Source: Spirosoma panaciterrae DSM 21099 (GTDB taxonomy: Bacteria > Bacteroidota > Bacteroidia > Cytophagales > Spirosomataceae). From it: a DNA stretch of 64,000 nt. The stretch is taken from assembly GCF_000374025.1 (NCBI RefSeq), contig NZ_KB893188.1, forward strand, positions 58,797 to 122,796, given 5' to 3'. The position numbers were made by a program, and so were the translations under genes. How positions within the stretch are numbered: position 1 is the first letter of the stretch; each line of letters begins with the position of its first letter. Below, piece by piece: positions 32,820-43,163 of the stretch. A model generated the notes under the pieces. That model was not told where the DNA came from and searched no databases. It saw nothing but the letters and a program-made list of their open reading frames with translations.

Positions 32820-35800
32820 TTGGCGACAAACGCGAAAATCAGTACACGCAAAAATTTTGCGACGATTCAGCCAGTGATTGGGTACCCAGATTTTCTGGAT
32901 ATCCAGGTAAAATCCTTTAAAGATTTTTTCCAGCTTGATACGCCTTCCAACCAACGCTCAGAAGAGGGTTTGTTCAAGGTATTTCAGGAAAATTTCCCTA
33001 TTACCGACTCCCGCGAAAACTTTAAGCTGGAGTTTATTGATTACTCGGTCGATCCACCAAAATATTCCGTTGATGAATCGATTGACCGGGGATTGACCTA
33101 TTCGGTGCCTCTGAAAGCCAAACTGCGTTTGTCGAACAGTGATCCTGACAACGAGGATTTCGAAACGATTGAGCAGGAAGTGTTCTTAGGCAATATCCCT
33201 TACATGACCGAGAAAGGCTCGTTTGTCATAAACGGAGCCGAGCGGGTCATTGTTTCGCAGTTGCATCGTTCGCCGGGTGTATTCTTCTCGATGAGTAAGC
33301 ATACCAACGGTACGAAACTGTATTCAGCCCGGATTATTCCATTTAAGGGTTCCTGGATCGAATTCTCGACCGACGTAAATAACGTCATGTATGCCTACAT
33401 CGACCGGAAAAAGAAATTCCCGGTAACGACGTTGCTACGTGCCATTGGTTTCGGCTCCGATAAAGACATTCTTGACCTATTCGGTCTGTCGGAAGAAATT
33501 TCGGCAACACCCGCAAACTTGAAGAAGGCGATTGGTCGTCGGTTAGCCGCCCGGGTATTACGTACCTGGACGGAAGACTTTGTGGATGAAGATACGGGTG
33601 AAGTGGTGTCGATCAGCCGGAACGAGGTGCTTTTAGAGCGCGATTCGGTGGTTTCGGCCGACGATATTGATGTGATTATGGATTCAGGCCAAAGTTCGGT
33701 TATCCTGCACAAGGAAGACATGAACATGGCCGATTACAATATCATTTATAACACACTGCAGAAAGATAGCTCGAACTCTGAAAAAGAAGCGGTTGAGCAA
33801 ATCTATCGGCAGTTGCGGAATGCGGATGCACCCGATGAACAAACAGCTCGGGAAATTATCCAGAGTCTGTTCTTCTCAGATAAACGGTACGATTTGGGCG
33901 ACGTTGGCCGATATCGGATCAATAAAAAACTGCAACTCGACATTTCGTCTGAGATGCGGGTACTGACCACCGAAGACATCGTCTCGATTGTGAAGTACCT
34001 GATTGGCCTGATAAACTCGAAAGCCGTTGTCGATGATATTGACCACCTGAGCAACCGACGTGTTCGGACGGTAGGTGAACAATTATACGCTCAGTTTGGC
34101 GTAGGTCTGGCCCGTATGGCCCGGACGATCAAAGAACGGATGAACGTTCGGGATAACGAGGATTTCAAACCTGTTGACCTGATCAACGCCCGTACCCTGT
34201 CGTCGGTTATCAACTCGTTCTTCGGTACAAACCAGCTATCGCAGTTCATGGACCAAACCAACCCACTGGCCGAGGTGACGCACAAGCGTCGTATGTCGGC
34301 ACTGGGACCGGGTGGTCTGTCGCGCGAGCGGGCAGGTTTCGAGGTACGTGACGTACACTACACGCACTATGGCCGTCTGTGTACCATCGAAACCCCGGAA
34401 GGCCCGAACATCGGTCTGATTTCGTCGCTTTGCGTATACGCAAAAATCAACAGCATGGGCTTCATCGAAACCCCATACCGGATCATTGAAAACGGTAAGG
34501 TGGCGATGGATAAGCCTGTAATGTACCTGACTGCTGAAGAAGAAGATACCCACTACATTGCTCAGGCCAATGCGGGTATCGACGCAAAAGGGAACTTCCA
34601 GGTTGATCGGCTGAAGGCTCGTTTCGAAGGTGATTTCCCGATGGCAGAACCAGCCAACGTAACCTTTATGGATATTGCCCCGAACCAGATTGTATCGGTG
34701 GCGGCCTCCATGATTCCGTTCCTTGAGCACGACGATGCTAACCGGGCTCTGATGGGTTCGAACATGCAACGTCAGGCGGTACCACTGCTGCGCCCAGAGG
34801 CCCCCATTGTGGGTACAGGTCTGGAAGGTCGTGTTGCTGTTGACTCACGAACGCTGGTTATTGCCGAAGCTGATGGTATGATTGAGTTTGTTGATTCGAC
34901 CAAGATTGTGGTTAAATACGATCTGGAAGAAGAAGAACTCGCTGTTTCGTTCGACGACGACCGGAAAACCTACAACCTCATCAAGTTCCGCCGGACTAAC
35001 CAGGATACCTGCATCAACCTCAAGCCTACCGTTCTGAAAGGACAAAAGGTGAAGAAGGGTGACGTGCTGTGCGAAGGTTATGCCACCCAGGCTGGTGAAC
35101 TGGCACTTGGTCGGAACATGAAAGTAGCCTTCATGCCATGGCAGGGGTACAACTTCGAGGATGCTATTGTGATTTCGGAACGAGTAGTTCGCGAAGATAT
35201 TTTCACCTCCATCCACATTGAGGAGTTTGAGCTGGAAGTTCGGGATACCAAACGCGGTGAAGAAGAGTTAACCTCCGAAATCCCGAACGTATCGGAAGAA
35301 ACCGTTCGTAACCTTGACGAAAACGGTATCGTTCGCGTCGGTACGGAAGTGAAGGAAGGGGATATTCTGATTGGTAAGATCACACCAAAAGGTGAAAGCG
35401 ATCCAACCCCAGAAGAAAAACTGCTTCGCGCCATCTTCGGTGATAAAGCGGGCGACGTGAAAGATGCGTCGAAGAAAGCACCACCGTCTCTGAAAGGAGT
35501 CGTTATCGATACCAAATTGTTTGCTCGTCCGGCCAAGGAAGAACGCGGTAAGCATAAGGACGAAGTGAAGGCCCTGATGAAGAAATACAGCCGTGAGTTG
35601 AATGACTTCCGCGCTCGTATGATCGAAAAAACAGTGGCTTTGCTCGAGGGTAAAACCAGCGCTGGTGTCAAACACAAGTTCGGTGACGAAATTGTCAGCA
35701 AAGGCGTAAAATTCAGCCGAAAAAACATCGTCGACAACCTGTTCCCTGACAAGAACGCGTACCGCGATGAAAGTGGGTATGCTGTACCGGAAGAAGCCAA

Positions 35801-36689
35801 TCTTCTGGCCGACATGAACCTGAACGACTGGACGGACGATGAAAAAACCAACGAGCTGATTACGGCACTGGTGAAAAACTACAACACCCGTCGTAGTGAG
35901 ATCACCGGCCGATTCAAACGCGAACGGTTTACGCTTGAAGTAGGCGACGAGTTACCAGCAGGTATCGTGAAACTGGCCAAAGTGTACATTGCCAAAAAGC
36001 GGAAGCTGAAAGTAGGTGATAAAATGGCTGGTCGTCACGGAAACAAAGGGGTTGTTGCCCGGATCGTTCGCGATGAAGACATGCCGTTCCTCGAAGATGG
36101 AACCAAAGTCGACATCGTACTGAACCCACTAGGCGTACCATCCCGGATGAACCTTGGTCAGATTTACGAAACCGTACTTGCCTGGGCAGGTCAGAAACTG
36201 GATCGTAAATATGCCACACCTATTTTTGACGGAGCCACTGAGCAGCAGGTAGCCGACGAATTGAACGAAGCTGGTTTACCTTCGTTCGGCCGGACATACC
36301 TCTACAACGGTTTGACAGGTGAGCGTTTCGATCAGCCCGTTACGGTTGGTATCATCTATATGCTGAAACTAGGTCACCTGGTCGACGATAAGATGCACGC
36401 CCGTTCGATTGGGCCCTACTCGCTTATTACCCAGCAACCGCTGGGTGGTAAGGCACAGTTTGGGGGTCAGCGATTCGGTGAGATGGAAGTATGGGCGTTG
36501 GAGGCATTCGGTGCATCGAACATCCTGCAGGAAATCCTGACCGTTAAATCGGATGACGTGGTTGGCCGTGCGAAGGCTTATGAGGCTATTGTGAAAGGTG
36601 AAAACCTGCCCAAGCCAAATATCCCTGAGTCGTTCAACGTACTCGTGCATGAGTTACGTGGCCTGGCCCTTGAAATTACATTAGAGTAA
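32820..36689 (+). CDS. rpoB: RNA polymerase beta subunit
   Basis: 1289 residues, starting at a TTG codon (32820). The N-terminus after it ([36 protein letters not shown]) matches Bacteroidota RpoB, and no ATG lies near, so the TTG start is real. Conserved parts include the rifampicin pocket ([36 protein letters not shown]), the catalytic-domain GRHGNKGVV and the C-terminal clamp region ([14 protein letters not shown]). It ends [12 protein letters not shown] 105-nt spacer with a palindrome separates it from rpoC. Confidence 0.98.
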   Translation: MATNAKISTRKNFATIQPVIGYPDFLDIQVKSFKDFFQLDTPSNQRSEEGLFKVFQENFPITDSRENFKLEFIDYSVDPPKYSVDESIDRGLTYSVPLKAKLRLSNSDPDNEDFETIEQEVFLGNIPYMTEKGSFVINGAERVIVSQLHRSPGVFFSMSKHTNGTKLYSARIIPFKGSWIEFSTDVNNVMYAYIDRKKKFPVTTLLRAIGFGSDKDILDLFGLSEEISATPANLKKAIGRRLAARVLRTWTEDFVDEDTGEVVSISRNEVLLERDSVVSADDIDVIMDSGQSSVILHKEDMNMADYNIIYNTLQKDSSNSEKEAVEQIYRQLRNADAPDEQTAREIIQSLFFSDKRYDLGDVGRYRINKKLQLDISSEMRVLTTEDIVSIVKYLIGLINSKAVVDDIDHLSNRRVRTVGEQLYAQFGVGLARMARTIKERMNVRDNEDFKPVDLINARTLSSVINSFFGTNQLSQFMDQTNPLAEVTHKRRMSALGPGGLSRERAGFEVRDVHYTHYGRLCTIETPEGPNIGLISSLCVYAKINSMGFIETPYRIIENGKVAMDKPVMYLTAEEEDTHYIAQANAGIDAKGNFQVDRLKARFEGDFPMAEPANVTFMDIAPNQIVSVAASMIPFLEHDDANRALMGSNMQRQAVPLLRPEAPIVGTGLEGRVAVDSRTLVIAEADGMIEFVDSTKIVVKYDLEEEELAVSFDDDRKTYNLIKFRRTNQDTCINLKPTVLKGQKVKKGDVLCEGYATQAGELALGRNMKVAFMPWQGYNFEDAIVISERVVREDIFTSIHIEEFELEVRDTKRGEEELTSEIPNVSEETVRNLDENGIVRVGTEVKEGDILIGKITPKGESDPTPEEKLLRAIFGDKAGDVKDASKKAPPSLKGVVIDTKLFARPAKEERGKHKDEVKALMKKYSRELNDFRARMIEKTVALLEGKTSAGVKHKFGDEIVSKGVKFSRKNIVDNLFPDKNAYRDESGYAVPEEANLLADMNLNDWTDDEKTNELITALVKNYNTRRSEITGRFKRERFTLEVGDELPAGIVKLAKVYIAKKRKLKVGDKMAGRHGNKGVVARIVRDEDMPFLEDGTKVDIVLNPLGVPSRMNLGQIYETVLAWAGQKLDRKYATPIFDGATEQQVADELNEAGLPSFGRTYLYNGLTGERFDQPVTVGIIYMLKLGHLVDDKMHARSIGPYSLITQQPLGGKAQFGGQRFGEMEVWALEAFGASNILQEILTVKSDDVVGRAKAYEAIVKGENLPKPNIPESFNVLVHELRGLALEITLE

Positions 36690-36690
36690 A

Positions 36691-36768
36691 GTATTAGGAG
36701 TGAGTATTAGGAGTGAGAATGTGCTTCAGCCGTTTTTACTCCTAATACTAACTACTCGCTCCCAATAC
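36691..36768. repeat. Tandem-plus-inverted repeat between rpoB and rpoC
   Basis: GTATTAGGAGTGA occurs twice in tandem (36691-36703, 36704-36716). The inner copy pairs perfectly over 11 bp with ACTCCTAATAC (36738-36748); the outer copy pairs with 36756-36768 with two mismatches. Built of repeated short words like the palindrome at 233-314. No T-run, so it is unlikely to stop transcription into rpoC. Confidence 0.7.
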
Positions 36769-36794
36769 CCATTTTAACCTATAATCTCCAACCA

Positions 36795-39700
36795 ATGTCG
36801 TTCAAAAAGAACAAAAAACTCAATAGCGACTTCCAGAGCGTGACCATCAGCCTGGCATCGCCGGAGTCTATTTTGGAGAGTTCCTACGGCGAAGTGACAC
36901 AGCCGGAGACTATCAATTACCGGACCTACAAACCCGAAATGGGCGGCTTGTTCTGCGAGCGCATCTTCGGGCCTGTGAAGGACTGGGAGTGTCATTGCGG
37001 GAAATACAAGCGGATTCGCTATAAAGGCATTATCTGCGACCGTTGCGGGGTTGAAGTAACCGAGAAAAAGGTTCGCCGGGAGCGCATGGGCCACATCGAA
37101 CTGGTGGTGCCTGTTGCTCACATCTGGTATTTCCGCAGCTTACCCAACAAAATTGGTTATCTTCTGGGCCTTTCTACCAAGAAACTCGACCAGGTTATCT
37201 ACTATGAGCGCTATGTAGTGGTTCAACCCGGTGTGAAAGCAGAAGATGGCATCAACCAACTTGACTTCCTGACCGAAGACGAGTACTTAGACATCATTGA
37301 CAAACTGCCCAGCAGCAACCAATATCTCGACGATAAAGACCCAAATAAATTCATCGCCAAGATGGGGGCCGAAGCGTTAGAGATGCTGCTGTCGCGTCTG
37401 AACCTGGACGAACTATCGTACTCGCTACGCCACTCTGCCGCTACAGATACCTCACAGCAACGGAAAGCCGAAGCTCTGAAACGCCTGAAAGTGGTAGAAG
37501 CGTTCCGGGAAGCCAACGGCCATATTGAGAATCGCCCTGAGTGGATGGTGATCAAAATGGTACCCGTGATTCCCCCCGAACTGCGTCCTCTCGTTCCTCT
37601 GGATGGTGGTCGGTTCGCTACGTCCGATTTGAATGACCTGTATCGTCGGGTAATCATTCGGAACAACCGTTTGAAGCGGCTCATCGAAATCAAAGCTCCT
37701 GAAGTGATTCTGCGGAACGAAAAGCGGATGTTGCAGGAAGCAGTCGATTCGCTGTTCGACAACTCCCGTAAAGTGAACGCCGTTCGTTCGGAAGGCAACC
37801 GGGCACTGAAGTCGCTGTCCGACATGCTGAAAGGGAAACAAGGGCGTTTCCGTCAAAACCTGCTTGGTAAACGTGTCGACTATTCAGGTCGTTCGGTTAT
37901 CGTAGTAGGCCCTGAGCTGAAACTGCACGAGTGTGGTCTGCCGAAAGATATGGCGGCTGAATTGTTCAAGCCGTTTGTTATCCGCAAACTTATTGAGCGG
38001 GGCATTGTCAAAACGGTGAAATCAGCGAAGAAAATCGTTGACCGGAAAGATCCTGTGATCTGGGATATTCTGGAAAACGTTCTGAAAGGTCACCCTGTTC
38101 TGCTGAACCGGGCTCCAACGCTGCACCGTCTGGGTATCCAGGCTTTCCAGCCAAAACTGATCGAAGGTAAAGCGATCCAGTTGCACCCACTCGTCTGTAC
38201 GGCCTTCAACGCTGACTTCGACGGTGACCAGATGGCCGTTCACGTGCCACTGGGCCAGGAAGCCATTCTGGAAGCCTCTCTGTTGATGCTGGCTTCGCAC
38301 AATATCCTGAACCCTGCCAACGGTGCGCCAATTACGGTACCATCGCAGGACATGGTGTTGGGCCTGTACTATGTAACGAAAGGTCGTAAGAGCACCCCAG
38401 AGTATCCAATTCCGGGTGAAGGCATGACATTCTATGGTGCTGAAGAAGTAATCATTGGTATCAACGAAGGTCGGATTTCGAAGCACGCTAACATTAAGTG
38501 CCGGGTTAAAGTCCGGGACGAAAATGGGGAGATCGTGTCGAAAGTAATTGATACCGTCGCTGGTCGATTGTTATTCAATCAGGCTGTTCCAGAAGAAGTT
38601 GGCTACATCAACGAACTGCTTACGAAGAAGAAACTGCAACAAATCATTGCATTGATCTTCAAAATTTCGGGCGGTGCGCGGACAGCTCAGTTCCTCGACG
38701 AGATCAAAGAACTTGGTTTCCAGATGGCCTTCAAAGGCGGTCTGTCAATTGGTCTGAGCGACGTAATGATTCCAGAAGCCAAGCAAGGTCTGGTAGAAGA
38801 AGCCAAGGCTGAAGTACAGGGTGTTTGGGACAACTACCTGATGGGTCTGATTACGGAGAACGAACGGTATAACCAGGTTATCGACATCTGGACACGCGTA
38901 AACTCTCGTCTGACCGAAACGCTGATGAAGCAGCTCGAAGCCGATCAGGGTGGTTTTAACTCGATCTTCATGATGATGCACTCGGGAGCCCGTGGTTCGC
39001 GTGAGCAGATTCGTCAGTTGGGTGGTATGCGGGGTCTGATGGCGAAGCCACAGAAAAACCTGCAGGGCTCAGTTGGTGAGATCATTGAGAACCCGATCCT
39101 GTCGAACTTTAAAGAAGGTCTCGACGTGTTGGAGTACTTCATCTCGACACACGGTGCCCGGAAAGGTCTGGCCGATACAGCTTTGAAAACGGCCGATGCC
39201 GGTTACCTGACCCGCCGTTTGCACGACGTAGCCCAGGATGTAATCATCAGTGAAGAAGACTGTGGCACATTGCGCGGTCTGCAGGTATCAGCCCTGAAAG
39301 ACAACGAAGATATAGTTGAGCCCCTGTCCGAACGGATTCTGGGCCGAACAACGGTTCATGACATCTACGACCCGCTTACCAAAGACCTGATTATCGGTGC
39401 TGGTGAGCTGATTACGGAAGAAGTAGCCGCACAGATCGACGAAACCAGTATTGAAACGGTTGAAATCCGGTCGGTACTGACCTGCGAATCGCGTCAGGGT
39501 GTTTGTGCTAAATGTTATGGACGTAACCTGGCATCGGGTCGTATGGTCGACATTGGTGAAGCGGTGGGTGTTATCGCATCGCAATCCATCGGTGAACCAG
39601 GTACCCAGCTTACCCTTCGTACTTTCCACGTGGGTGGTACAGCGTCGAACATTGCTGTCGATGCATCGATCAAGGCGAAATTCGATGGTCTGATCGAGTT

Positions 39701-41144
39701 TGAAGAAATGCGTACGGTTGAATCGGAAGATGCCGAAGGGAATCCGCAAACGGTCGTAATGGGTCGTTCGGGCGAAGTTCGGATCGTGAATCCTGACGAC
39801 CGCAACCAAGTCCTGATCAGCAATAACGTACCATACGGTGCATTCCTGCGGGTGAAAGAAGGCGACATCGTGAAGAAGGGCGACGACATCTGCGCCTGGG
39901 ATCCTTACAACGCCGTTATTCTTTCTGAACTGACGGGTACGCTGAGCTTCGACGCGATCGAAGATGGTATCACCTATCGTGAAGAGTTCGACGAACAGAC
40001 GGGCTTCCAGGAGATGGTAATCATCGAAAGCCGCGACAAAGCGAAGAACCCGGCCATTGTGGTACAGGGAACGACAACGCTGACGTTGCACCTGCCTGAT
40101 AATGACGGCGGTCCGCTTCAGAAGAGTTATAACCTGCCTGTTGGTTCGCGTCTGGTTGTAAAAGCCGGGCAGAAAATCAAAGCAGGTCAGCCACTGGCGA
40201 AAATTCCACGTAACGTTGGTAAAACCCGCGACATCACGGGTGGTCTGCCACGGGTAACGGAATTATTCGAAGCCCGGAACCCATCGAACCCAGCCGTGGT
40301 GAGCGAAATCGACGGGGTAGTAACCTACGGTACAATCAAGCGGGGTAACCGCGAAATCTTCATCGAGTCGAAAGACGGCACGAAGAAGAAATACCTTGTA
40401 CCACTGTCGAAGTTCATCCTCGTTCAGGACAACGACTTCGTACGGGCTGGTGCTCCGCTATCGGATGGTGCTATTACGCCAAGTGATATTCTGGCCATCA
40501 AAGGGCCAACGGCTGTTCAGGAATATCTGGTAAATGAAATTCAGGAAGTATACCGTCTGCAAGGGGTAAAAATCAACGATAAACACATCGAAGCCATCGT
40601 GCGTCAGATGATGCAGAAAGTTGAGATCATCGACTCAGGCGACACTAACTTCCTTGAAGGACAGGTTGTCGATAAATGGGCTTTCCGTGAGGAAAACGAT
40701 AAGGTTCTCGACGCCAAAGTGGTTATGGACGCTGGCGACTCCGTCAACTTCAAACCAGGTATGATCGTAACAAGCCGTCAGCTTCGCGACGAGAATTCCA
40801 GCCTGAAACGTCGTGATATGGCCCTTGTGACCGTTCGTGACGCTATGGCGGCCGTTTCGCAACCAACGCTGATGGGTATTACGCAATCATCGCTGGGTAC
40901 TGACAGCTTCATCTCGGCGGCTTCCTTCCAGGAAACCACGAAAGTACTGAGCGAAGCGTCGATCCGTGGAAAGCGTGATACACTTGAAGGCTTGAAAGAG
41001 AACGTGATTGTAGGTCACCTGATTCCAGCGGGTACAGGTATTCGTCGTTACCAGAACGCGATTGTCGGCTCGAAGGAAGAACTGGAAACCATTACCGAAT
41101 CGCGCGATCAGTTCGCCCGCAGCAAAAAACGGGCGACCGTCTAA
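36795..41144 (+). CDS. rpoC: RNA polymerase beta' subunit
   Basis: 1449 residues. N-terminal zinc ribbon with [20 protein letters not shown], the catalytic NADFDGD loop with Asp474, Asp476 and Asp478 binding Mg2+, the bridge-helix and trigger-loop region, a second cysteine cluster ([13 protein letters not shown]) and an ending in [17 protein letters not shown]. Its last 56 bases are repeated at 43086-43141 downstream of a foreign cassette, so the 3' end may be a hybrid made by integration; the reading frame and protein are intact. Confidence 0.98.
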   Translation: MSFKKNKKLNSDFQSVTISLASPESILESSYGEVTQPETINYRTYKPEMGGLFCERIFGPVKDWECHCGKYKRIRYKGIICDRCGVEVTEKKVRRERMGHIELVVPVAHIWYFRSLPNKIGYLLGLSTKKLDQVIYYERYVVVQPGVKAEDGINQLDFLTEDEYLDIIDKLPSSNQYLDDKDPNKFIAKMGAEALEMLLSRLNLDELSYSLRHSAATDTSQQRKAEALKRLKVVEAFREANGHIENRPEWMVIKMVPVIPPELRPLVPLDGGRFATSDLNDLYRRVIIRNNRLKRLIEIKAPEVILRNEKRMLQEAVDSLFDNSRKVNAVRSEGNRALKSLSDMLKGKQGRFRQNLLGKRVDYSGRSVIVVGPELKLHECGLPKDMAAELFKPFVIRKLIERGIVKTVKSAKKIVDRKDPVIWDILENVLKGHPVLLNRAPTLHRLGIQAFQPKLIEGKAIQLHPLVCTAFNADFDGDQMAVHVPLGQEAILEASLLMLASHNILNPANGAPITVPSQDMVLGLYYVTKGRKSTPEYPIPGEGMTFYGAEEVIIGINEGRISKHANIKCRVKVRDENGEIVSKVIDTVAGRLLFNQAVPEEVGYINELLTKKKLQQIIALIFKISGGARTAQFLDEIKELGFQMAFKGGLSIGLSDVMIPEAKQGLVEEAKAEVQGVWDNYLMGLITENERYNQVIDIWTRVNSRLTETLMKQLEADQGGFNSIFMMMHSGARGSREQIRQLGGMRGLMAKPQKNLQGSVGEIIENPILSNFKEGLDVLEYFISTHGARKGLADTALKTADAGYLTRRLHDVAQDVIISEEDCGTLRGLQVSALKDNEDIVEPLSERILGRTTVHDIYDPLTKDLIIGAGELITEEVAAQIDETSIETVEIRSVLTCESRQGVCAKCYGRNLASGRMVDIGEAVGVIASQSIGEPGTQLTLRTFHVGGTASNIAVDASIKAKFDGLIEFEEMRTVESEDAEGNPQTVVMGRSGEVRIVNPDDRNQVLISNNVPYGAFLRVKEGDIVKKGDDICAWDPYNAVILSELTGTLSFDAIEDGITYREEFDEQTGFQEMVIIESRDKAKNPAIVVQGTTTLTLHLPDNDGGPLQKSYNLPVGSRLVVKAGQKIKAGQPLAKIPRNVGKTRDITGGLPRVTELFEARNPSNPAVVSEIDGVVTYGTIKRGNREIFIESKDGTKKKYLVPLSKFILVQDNDFVRAGAPLSDGAITPSDILAIKGPTAVQEYLVNEIQEVYRLQGVKINDKHIEAIVRQMMQKVEIIDSGDTNFLEGQVVDKWAFREENDKVLDAKVVMDAGDSVNFKPGMIVTSRQLRDENSSLKRRDMALVTVRDAMAAVSQPTLMGITQSSLGTDSFISAASFQETTKVLSEASIRGKRDTLEGLKENVIVGHLIPAGTGIRRYQNAIVGSKEELETITESRDQFARSKKRATV

Positions 41145-41145
41145 G
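41090..41145 (+). repeat. Direct repeat copy 1: 3' end of rpoC
   Basis: 56 nt ending with the rpoC stop. The first 45 nt (41090-41134) are identical to 43086-43130, and the whole matches with two substitutions (41135 G/A and 41138 C/G), both at synonymous third codon positions. Acts as the left boundary of the AT-rich cassette. Confidence 0.95.
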
Positions 41146-41168
41146 TGTCGATTGACAGTACCAACTAA

Positions 41169-41204
41169 CAAAAAGCCCCGATCATTTCTGATCGGGGCTT
41201 TTTA
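41169..41204 (+). terminator. Terminator following rpoC copy 1
   Basis: AAAAAGCCCCGATCA / TGATCGGGGCTTTTT, 15-bp stem, 4-nt loop, T-run; 25 nt after the rpoC stop. The terminator after the second repeat has the same outer stem (AAAAGCCCCG..CGGGGCTTTTTATTG) but a different inner stem. Confidence 0.93.
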
Positions 41205-41291
41205 TTGTTTGATTTAAATAATATTCATTCTAACTTACAATTAGTTACTAGCTATCATAAATATATAATTTTTCAAAAATTCACTTATAGT

Positions 41292-41648
41292 ATGAGAAAT
41301 GCATATACTAATGATAGTGACGGATGTGGATTAATATTATGGTCCATTGGATTAGTAGTGGTACTTTCACTAATAATAATCACTATTAATTCATATCCGA
41401 TCTTATTCTTCTCGTCATTATTGTTTGCCATATTTTATTACATATACAGACATGATATTCAATATGTTTTTCTAAGTAAAGAGAAGAAAATAATATTGGC
41501 TAAAGAAAATAAAGAAAGAGAGGAGCGAGAAAAAATTAGAATTAAAAAAAACGAAATAAGGAAATCACTTATAGAGATTAAAAAAGAGTTTAAAGAGGAA
41601 TTAAGTGATTTGTATAGACAAAGAAATAAAATTTTAGAAAAATATTAG
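41292..41648 (+). CDS. Small membrane protein with C-terminal coiled coil, defence-cassette associated
   Basis: 118 residues from ATG 41292. Two adjacent membrane helices (CGLILWSIGLVVVLSLIIIT and YPILFFSSLLFAIFYYIY) are followed by about 60 residues of charged helix rich in Lys, Glu and Arg (KENKEREEREKIRIKKNEIR), a likely coiled coil. No family is recognisable. The stop is 16 nt before the Mrr-like reading frame, which is in another frame. Two-TM plus coiled-coil segments are often fused to the N-terminus of Mrr-type nucleases, so this may be the detached front part of the next gene. Codon use is strongly AT-biased. Confidence 0.6.
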   Translation: MRNAYTNDSDGCGLILWSIGLVVVLSLIIITINSYPILFFSSLLFAIFYYIYRHDIQYVFLSKEKKIILAKENKEREEREKIRIKKNEIRKSLIEIKKEFKEELSDLYRQRNKILEKY

Positions 41649-41664
41649 GCAATTAAAAAGCGAT

Positions 41665-42330
41665 ATGACCAGGATACAAAGCGAGGCTTTAGATTATTAC
41701 AGGTGGAATTATTATAATTCGATTAAATCTGAATTTTGTAAAATTGACAATTATGATGGTAAAAATTTTGAAAATTTTATCGCTAGATTATTCACAAAGT
41801 TGTGATACAAAATTATACATACGTCAAAGAGCAGTGATCAGGAAGGGGACTTGGTTGTAAAAAAAGGAAACATAAAAATTGCTATTCAAGCTAAACGCTG
41901 GAAAAGTAAGATAGGCAATTCTGCAGTACAAGAAGTTTTAGGTGCAATGCATTATTATAGTTGCCAAGAGGGAGTAGTATTAACTAATTCATATTTTACA
42001 AAGGAAGCGATTATCCTAGCAAAGGCCGCAAATATTAGTTTGATAGATAGGAATGATTTAGGTAAAATGTGTCAAAAATTCTTTTCACAAAAGAATCTAC
42101 CTTTCGATAGAATTAGACACGAAAAAATATCAGTTTTAGTAAAGCATATTCAAGCTGATGAAGATGAGTTAGAGTATATAGTCTGGGATGTAATTATGAA
42201 AGGCGGTGAATTACATTATTTGTATGAGTTACATATGGCTGGGCAGCAAAAGTACGATAATTTAAAGAAAAAGCTTGATGAGAAATTAATCAAAATTAGC
42301 TATATTGACGATGAATTAAAACTCTTATAG
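41665..42330 (+). pseudogene. Mrr-type restriction endonuclease interrupted by one in-frame TGA
   Basis: The ATG at 41665 opens a frame that reads IDNYDGKNFENFIARLFTKL, then TGA (41803-41805), then continues in the same frame as YKIIHTSKSSDQEGDLVVKK and AIQAKRWKSKIGNSAVQEVL to the TAA at 42328-42330. The family consensus here is LF..LGY.V..T..S.D.G.DL(V), so the TGA stands exactly where a Gly codon (GGA) is expected: one G-to-T change. Catalytic residues of the Mrr_cat fold (D in QEGD, and Q-A-K) and the later VLTNSYFTKEA and LIDRNDLGKM are intact. It would cut modified or foreign DNA if read through. An alternative TTG start at 41851 would lack the N-terminal half of the nuclease fold. Confidence 0.8.
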
Positions 42331-42351
42331 CTAACTAAAAAAAATACTTTA

Positions 42352-42359
42352 TACTTTTG
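42352..42359 (+). promoter_or_regulatory. -7 element (TACTTTTG) of the mntA-hepT pair
   Basis: TACTTTTG matches TAnnTTTG about 60 nt before mntA. No TTG at the expected -33 distance. Confidence 0.45.
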
Positions 42360-42417
42360 GTTGATGTCTAACAAAGACCTAAGTCGCTTTTCTTGATTGG
42401 ATTTATCTTTCACTATT

Positions 42418-42732
42418 ATGATGCATTCATATCTACAATCCTATACTGACAAAATAAATGCTTTATGTAGGCATCATAACGTTGTCCGGTTATATGCATT
42501 TGGATCAGTTACTTCAGAAGAGTTTGACGAAGAGAAGAGTGATGTCGATTTACTGGTTGAATTGTCGGACGAATTAGCTCCGGAAGTAAAAGGTGAGACT
42601 TATTTTACACTTCTGTTTGAACTAGAAAAGTTGTTTCATCGCCCCGTCGATCTACTGCTGGGTCAATCGTTTCGTAATCCTTATTTTGCTCGCGCTGTTG
42701 AGCAATCTAAACAATTATTGTATGCAGCATGA
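42418..42732 (+). CDS. mntA: MntA-like minimal nucleotidyltransferase antitoxin
   Basis: 104 residues. The nucleotidyltransferase signature is complete: GS at 29-30 (LYAFGSVTSEEF), Asp42 and Asp44 in SDVDLLVEL, and a third acidic residue Asp78 in RPVDLL. MntA antitoxins inactivate their HepT partners by adding AMP to a tyrosine in the toxin's RX4HXY motif. Two ATGs (42418, 42421) could start it. The gene overlaps hepT by 11 nt, indicating tight translational coupling. Less AT-rich than the preceding ORFs. Confidence 0.9.
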   Translation: MMHSYLQSYTDKINALCRHHNVVRLYAFGSVTSEEFDEEKSDVDLLVELSDELAPEVKGETYFTLLFELEKLFHRPVDLLLGQSFRNPYFARAVEQSKQLLYAA

Positions 42733-43084
42733 TGTGCGAAAATATTTGACTGATATTGCGATACAGATCAATCATATTGATGCTTTTCTACAGCATTCCC
42801 GCGATTTTGCAATCTATGATGCTGATTTGATCGTTCAATACGCTGTTGAAAGAGCACTGGGTATTATTGGCGAAGCGGCCAACCAGGTACGAAAAATGGA
42901 ACCAGGTATTCCTATTAGCAGTCTACACCAGATTATTAGCTTACGCAATATACTGATCCATGCCTACGATGGTGTAAATAATACAATTATCTGGAGTATC
43001 ATTATTAACCACCTTCCTACCCTTCAAATAGAAGTTAACGCCTTACTTAGTCAATTAGATACTGAGACCAAACCAGATAAATAA
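42722..43084 (+). CDS. hepT: HepT-like ribonuclease toxin
   Basis: 120 residues from the ATG at 42722 inside the mntA end (MQHDVRKYLTDIAIQINHID). An all-helical HEPN domain with the active motif R75-N-I-L-I-H80-A-Y82 (RX4HXY) is intact, so the toxin should be active when not AMPylated. HepT enzymes cleave RNA, in one case the 3' end of tRNAs. The stop codon lies 1 nt before the right copy of the rpoC end, so the toxin gene abuts the insertion boundary. Confidence 0.9.
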   Translation: MQHDVRKYLTDIAIQINHIDAFLQHSRDFAIYDADLIVQYAVERALGIIGEAANQVRKMEPGIPISSLHQIISLRNILIHAYDGVNNTIIWSIIINHLPTLQIEVNALLSQLDTETKPDK

Positions 43085-43085
43085 T

Positions 43086-43141
43086 CATTACCGAATCGCG
43101 CGATCAGTTCGCCCGCAGCAAAAAACGGGCAACGGTCTAAG
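43086..43141 (+). repeat. Direct repeat copy 2: displaced 3' end of rpoC
   Basis: Encodes [17 protein letters not shown] and a stop, identical in protein to the true rpoC end, with two synonymous changes in the last 11 nt. It has no start codon and is not a gene. It marks the right boundary of the cassette. Confidence 0.95.
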
Positions 43142-43163
43142 GATCGTTATAAAGTCGAAATGC

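Larger units (their letters stand above)
41146..43085 (+). mobile_element. AT-rich 1.9-kb defence cassette inserted at the rpoC 3' end
   Basis: Bounded by the two copies of the rpoC end. Its base composition is visibly much more AT-rich than the flanks, most strongly over 41206-42340. Cargo: a membrane/coiled-coil ORF, a broken Mrr-type endonuclease and an MntA/HepT pair, all on the plus strand. There is no integrase, transposase or excisionase, and no terminal inverted repeats were seen. Either the integrase is supplied in trans, has been lost, or the cassette arrived by homologous recombination through the rpoC end. The hepT stop lies 1 nt before the right repeat. Confidence 0.75.

Noticed and set aside
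35078..35851. Long antisense reading frame (257 codons) inside rpoB
   Set aside because: Opposite-strand shadow of a highly constrained gene; low-complexity Ser/Arg-rich translation with no domain.
39288..40091. 267-codon antisense frame inside rpoC
   Set aside because: Shadow frame; no start context, no domain, fully inside a conserved gene.
41146..43085. Integrase or transposase gene inside the rpoC-end cassette
   Set aside because: All frames of useful length were considered; none shows tyrosine or serine recombinase or DDE motifs.
43086..43141. Second rpoC end as an assembly duplication
   Set aside because: The two substitutions, the different flanks and the different terminator stem argue against a simple assembly error, though raw reads would be needed to exclude it fully.
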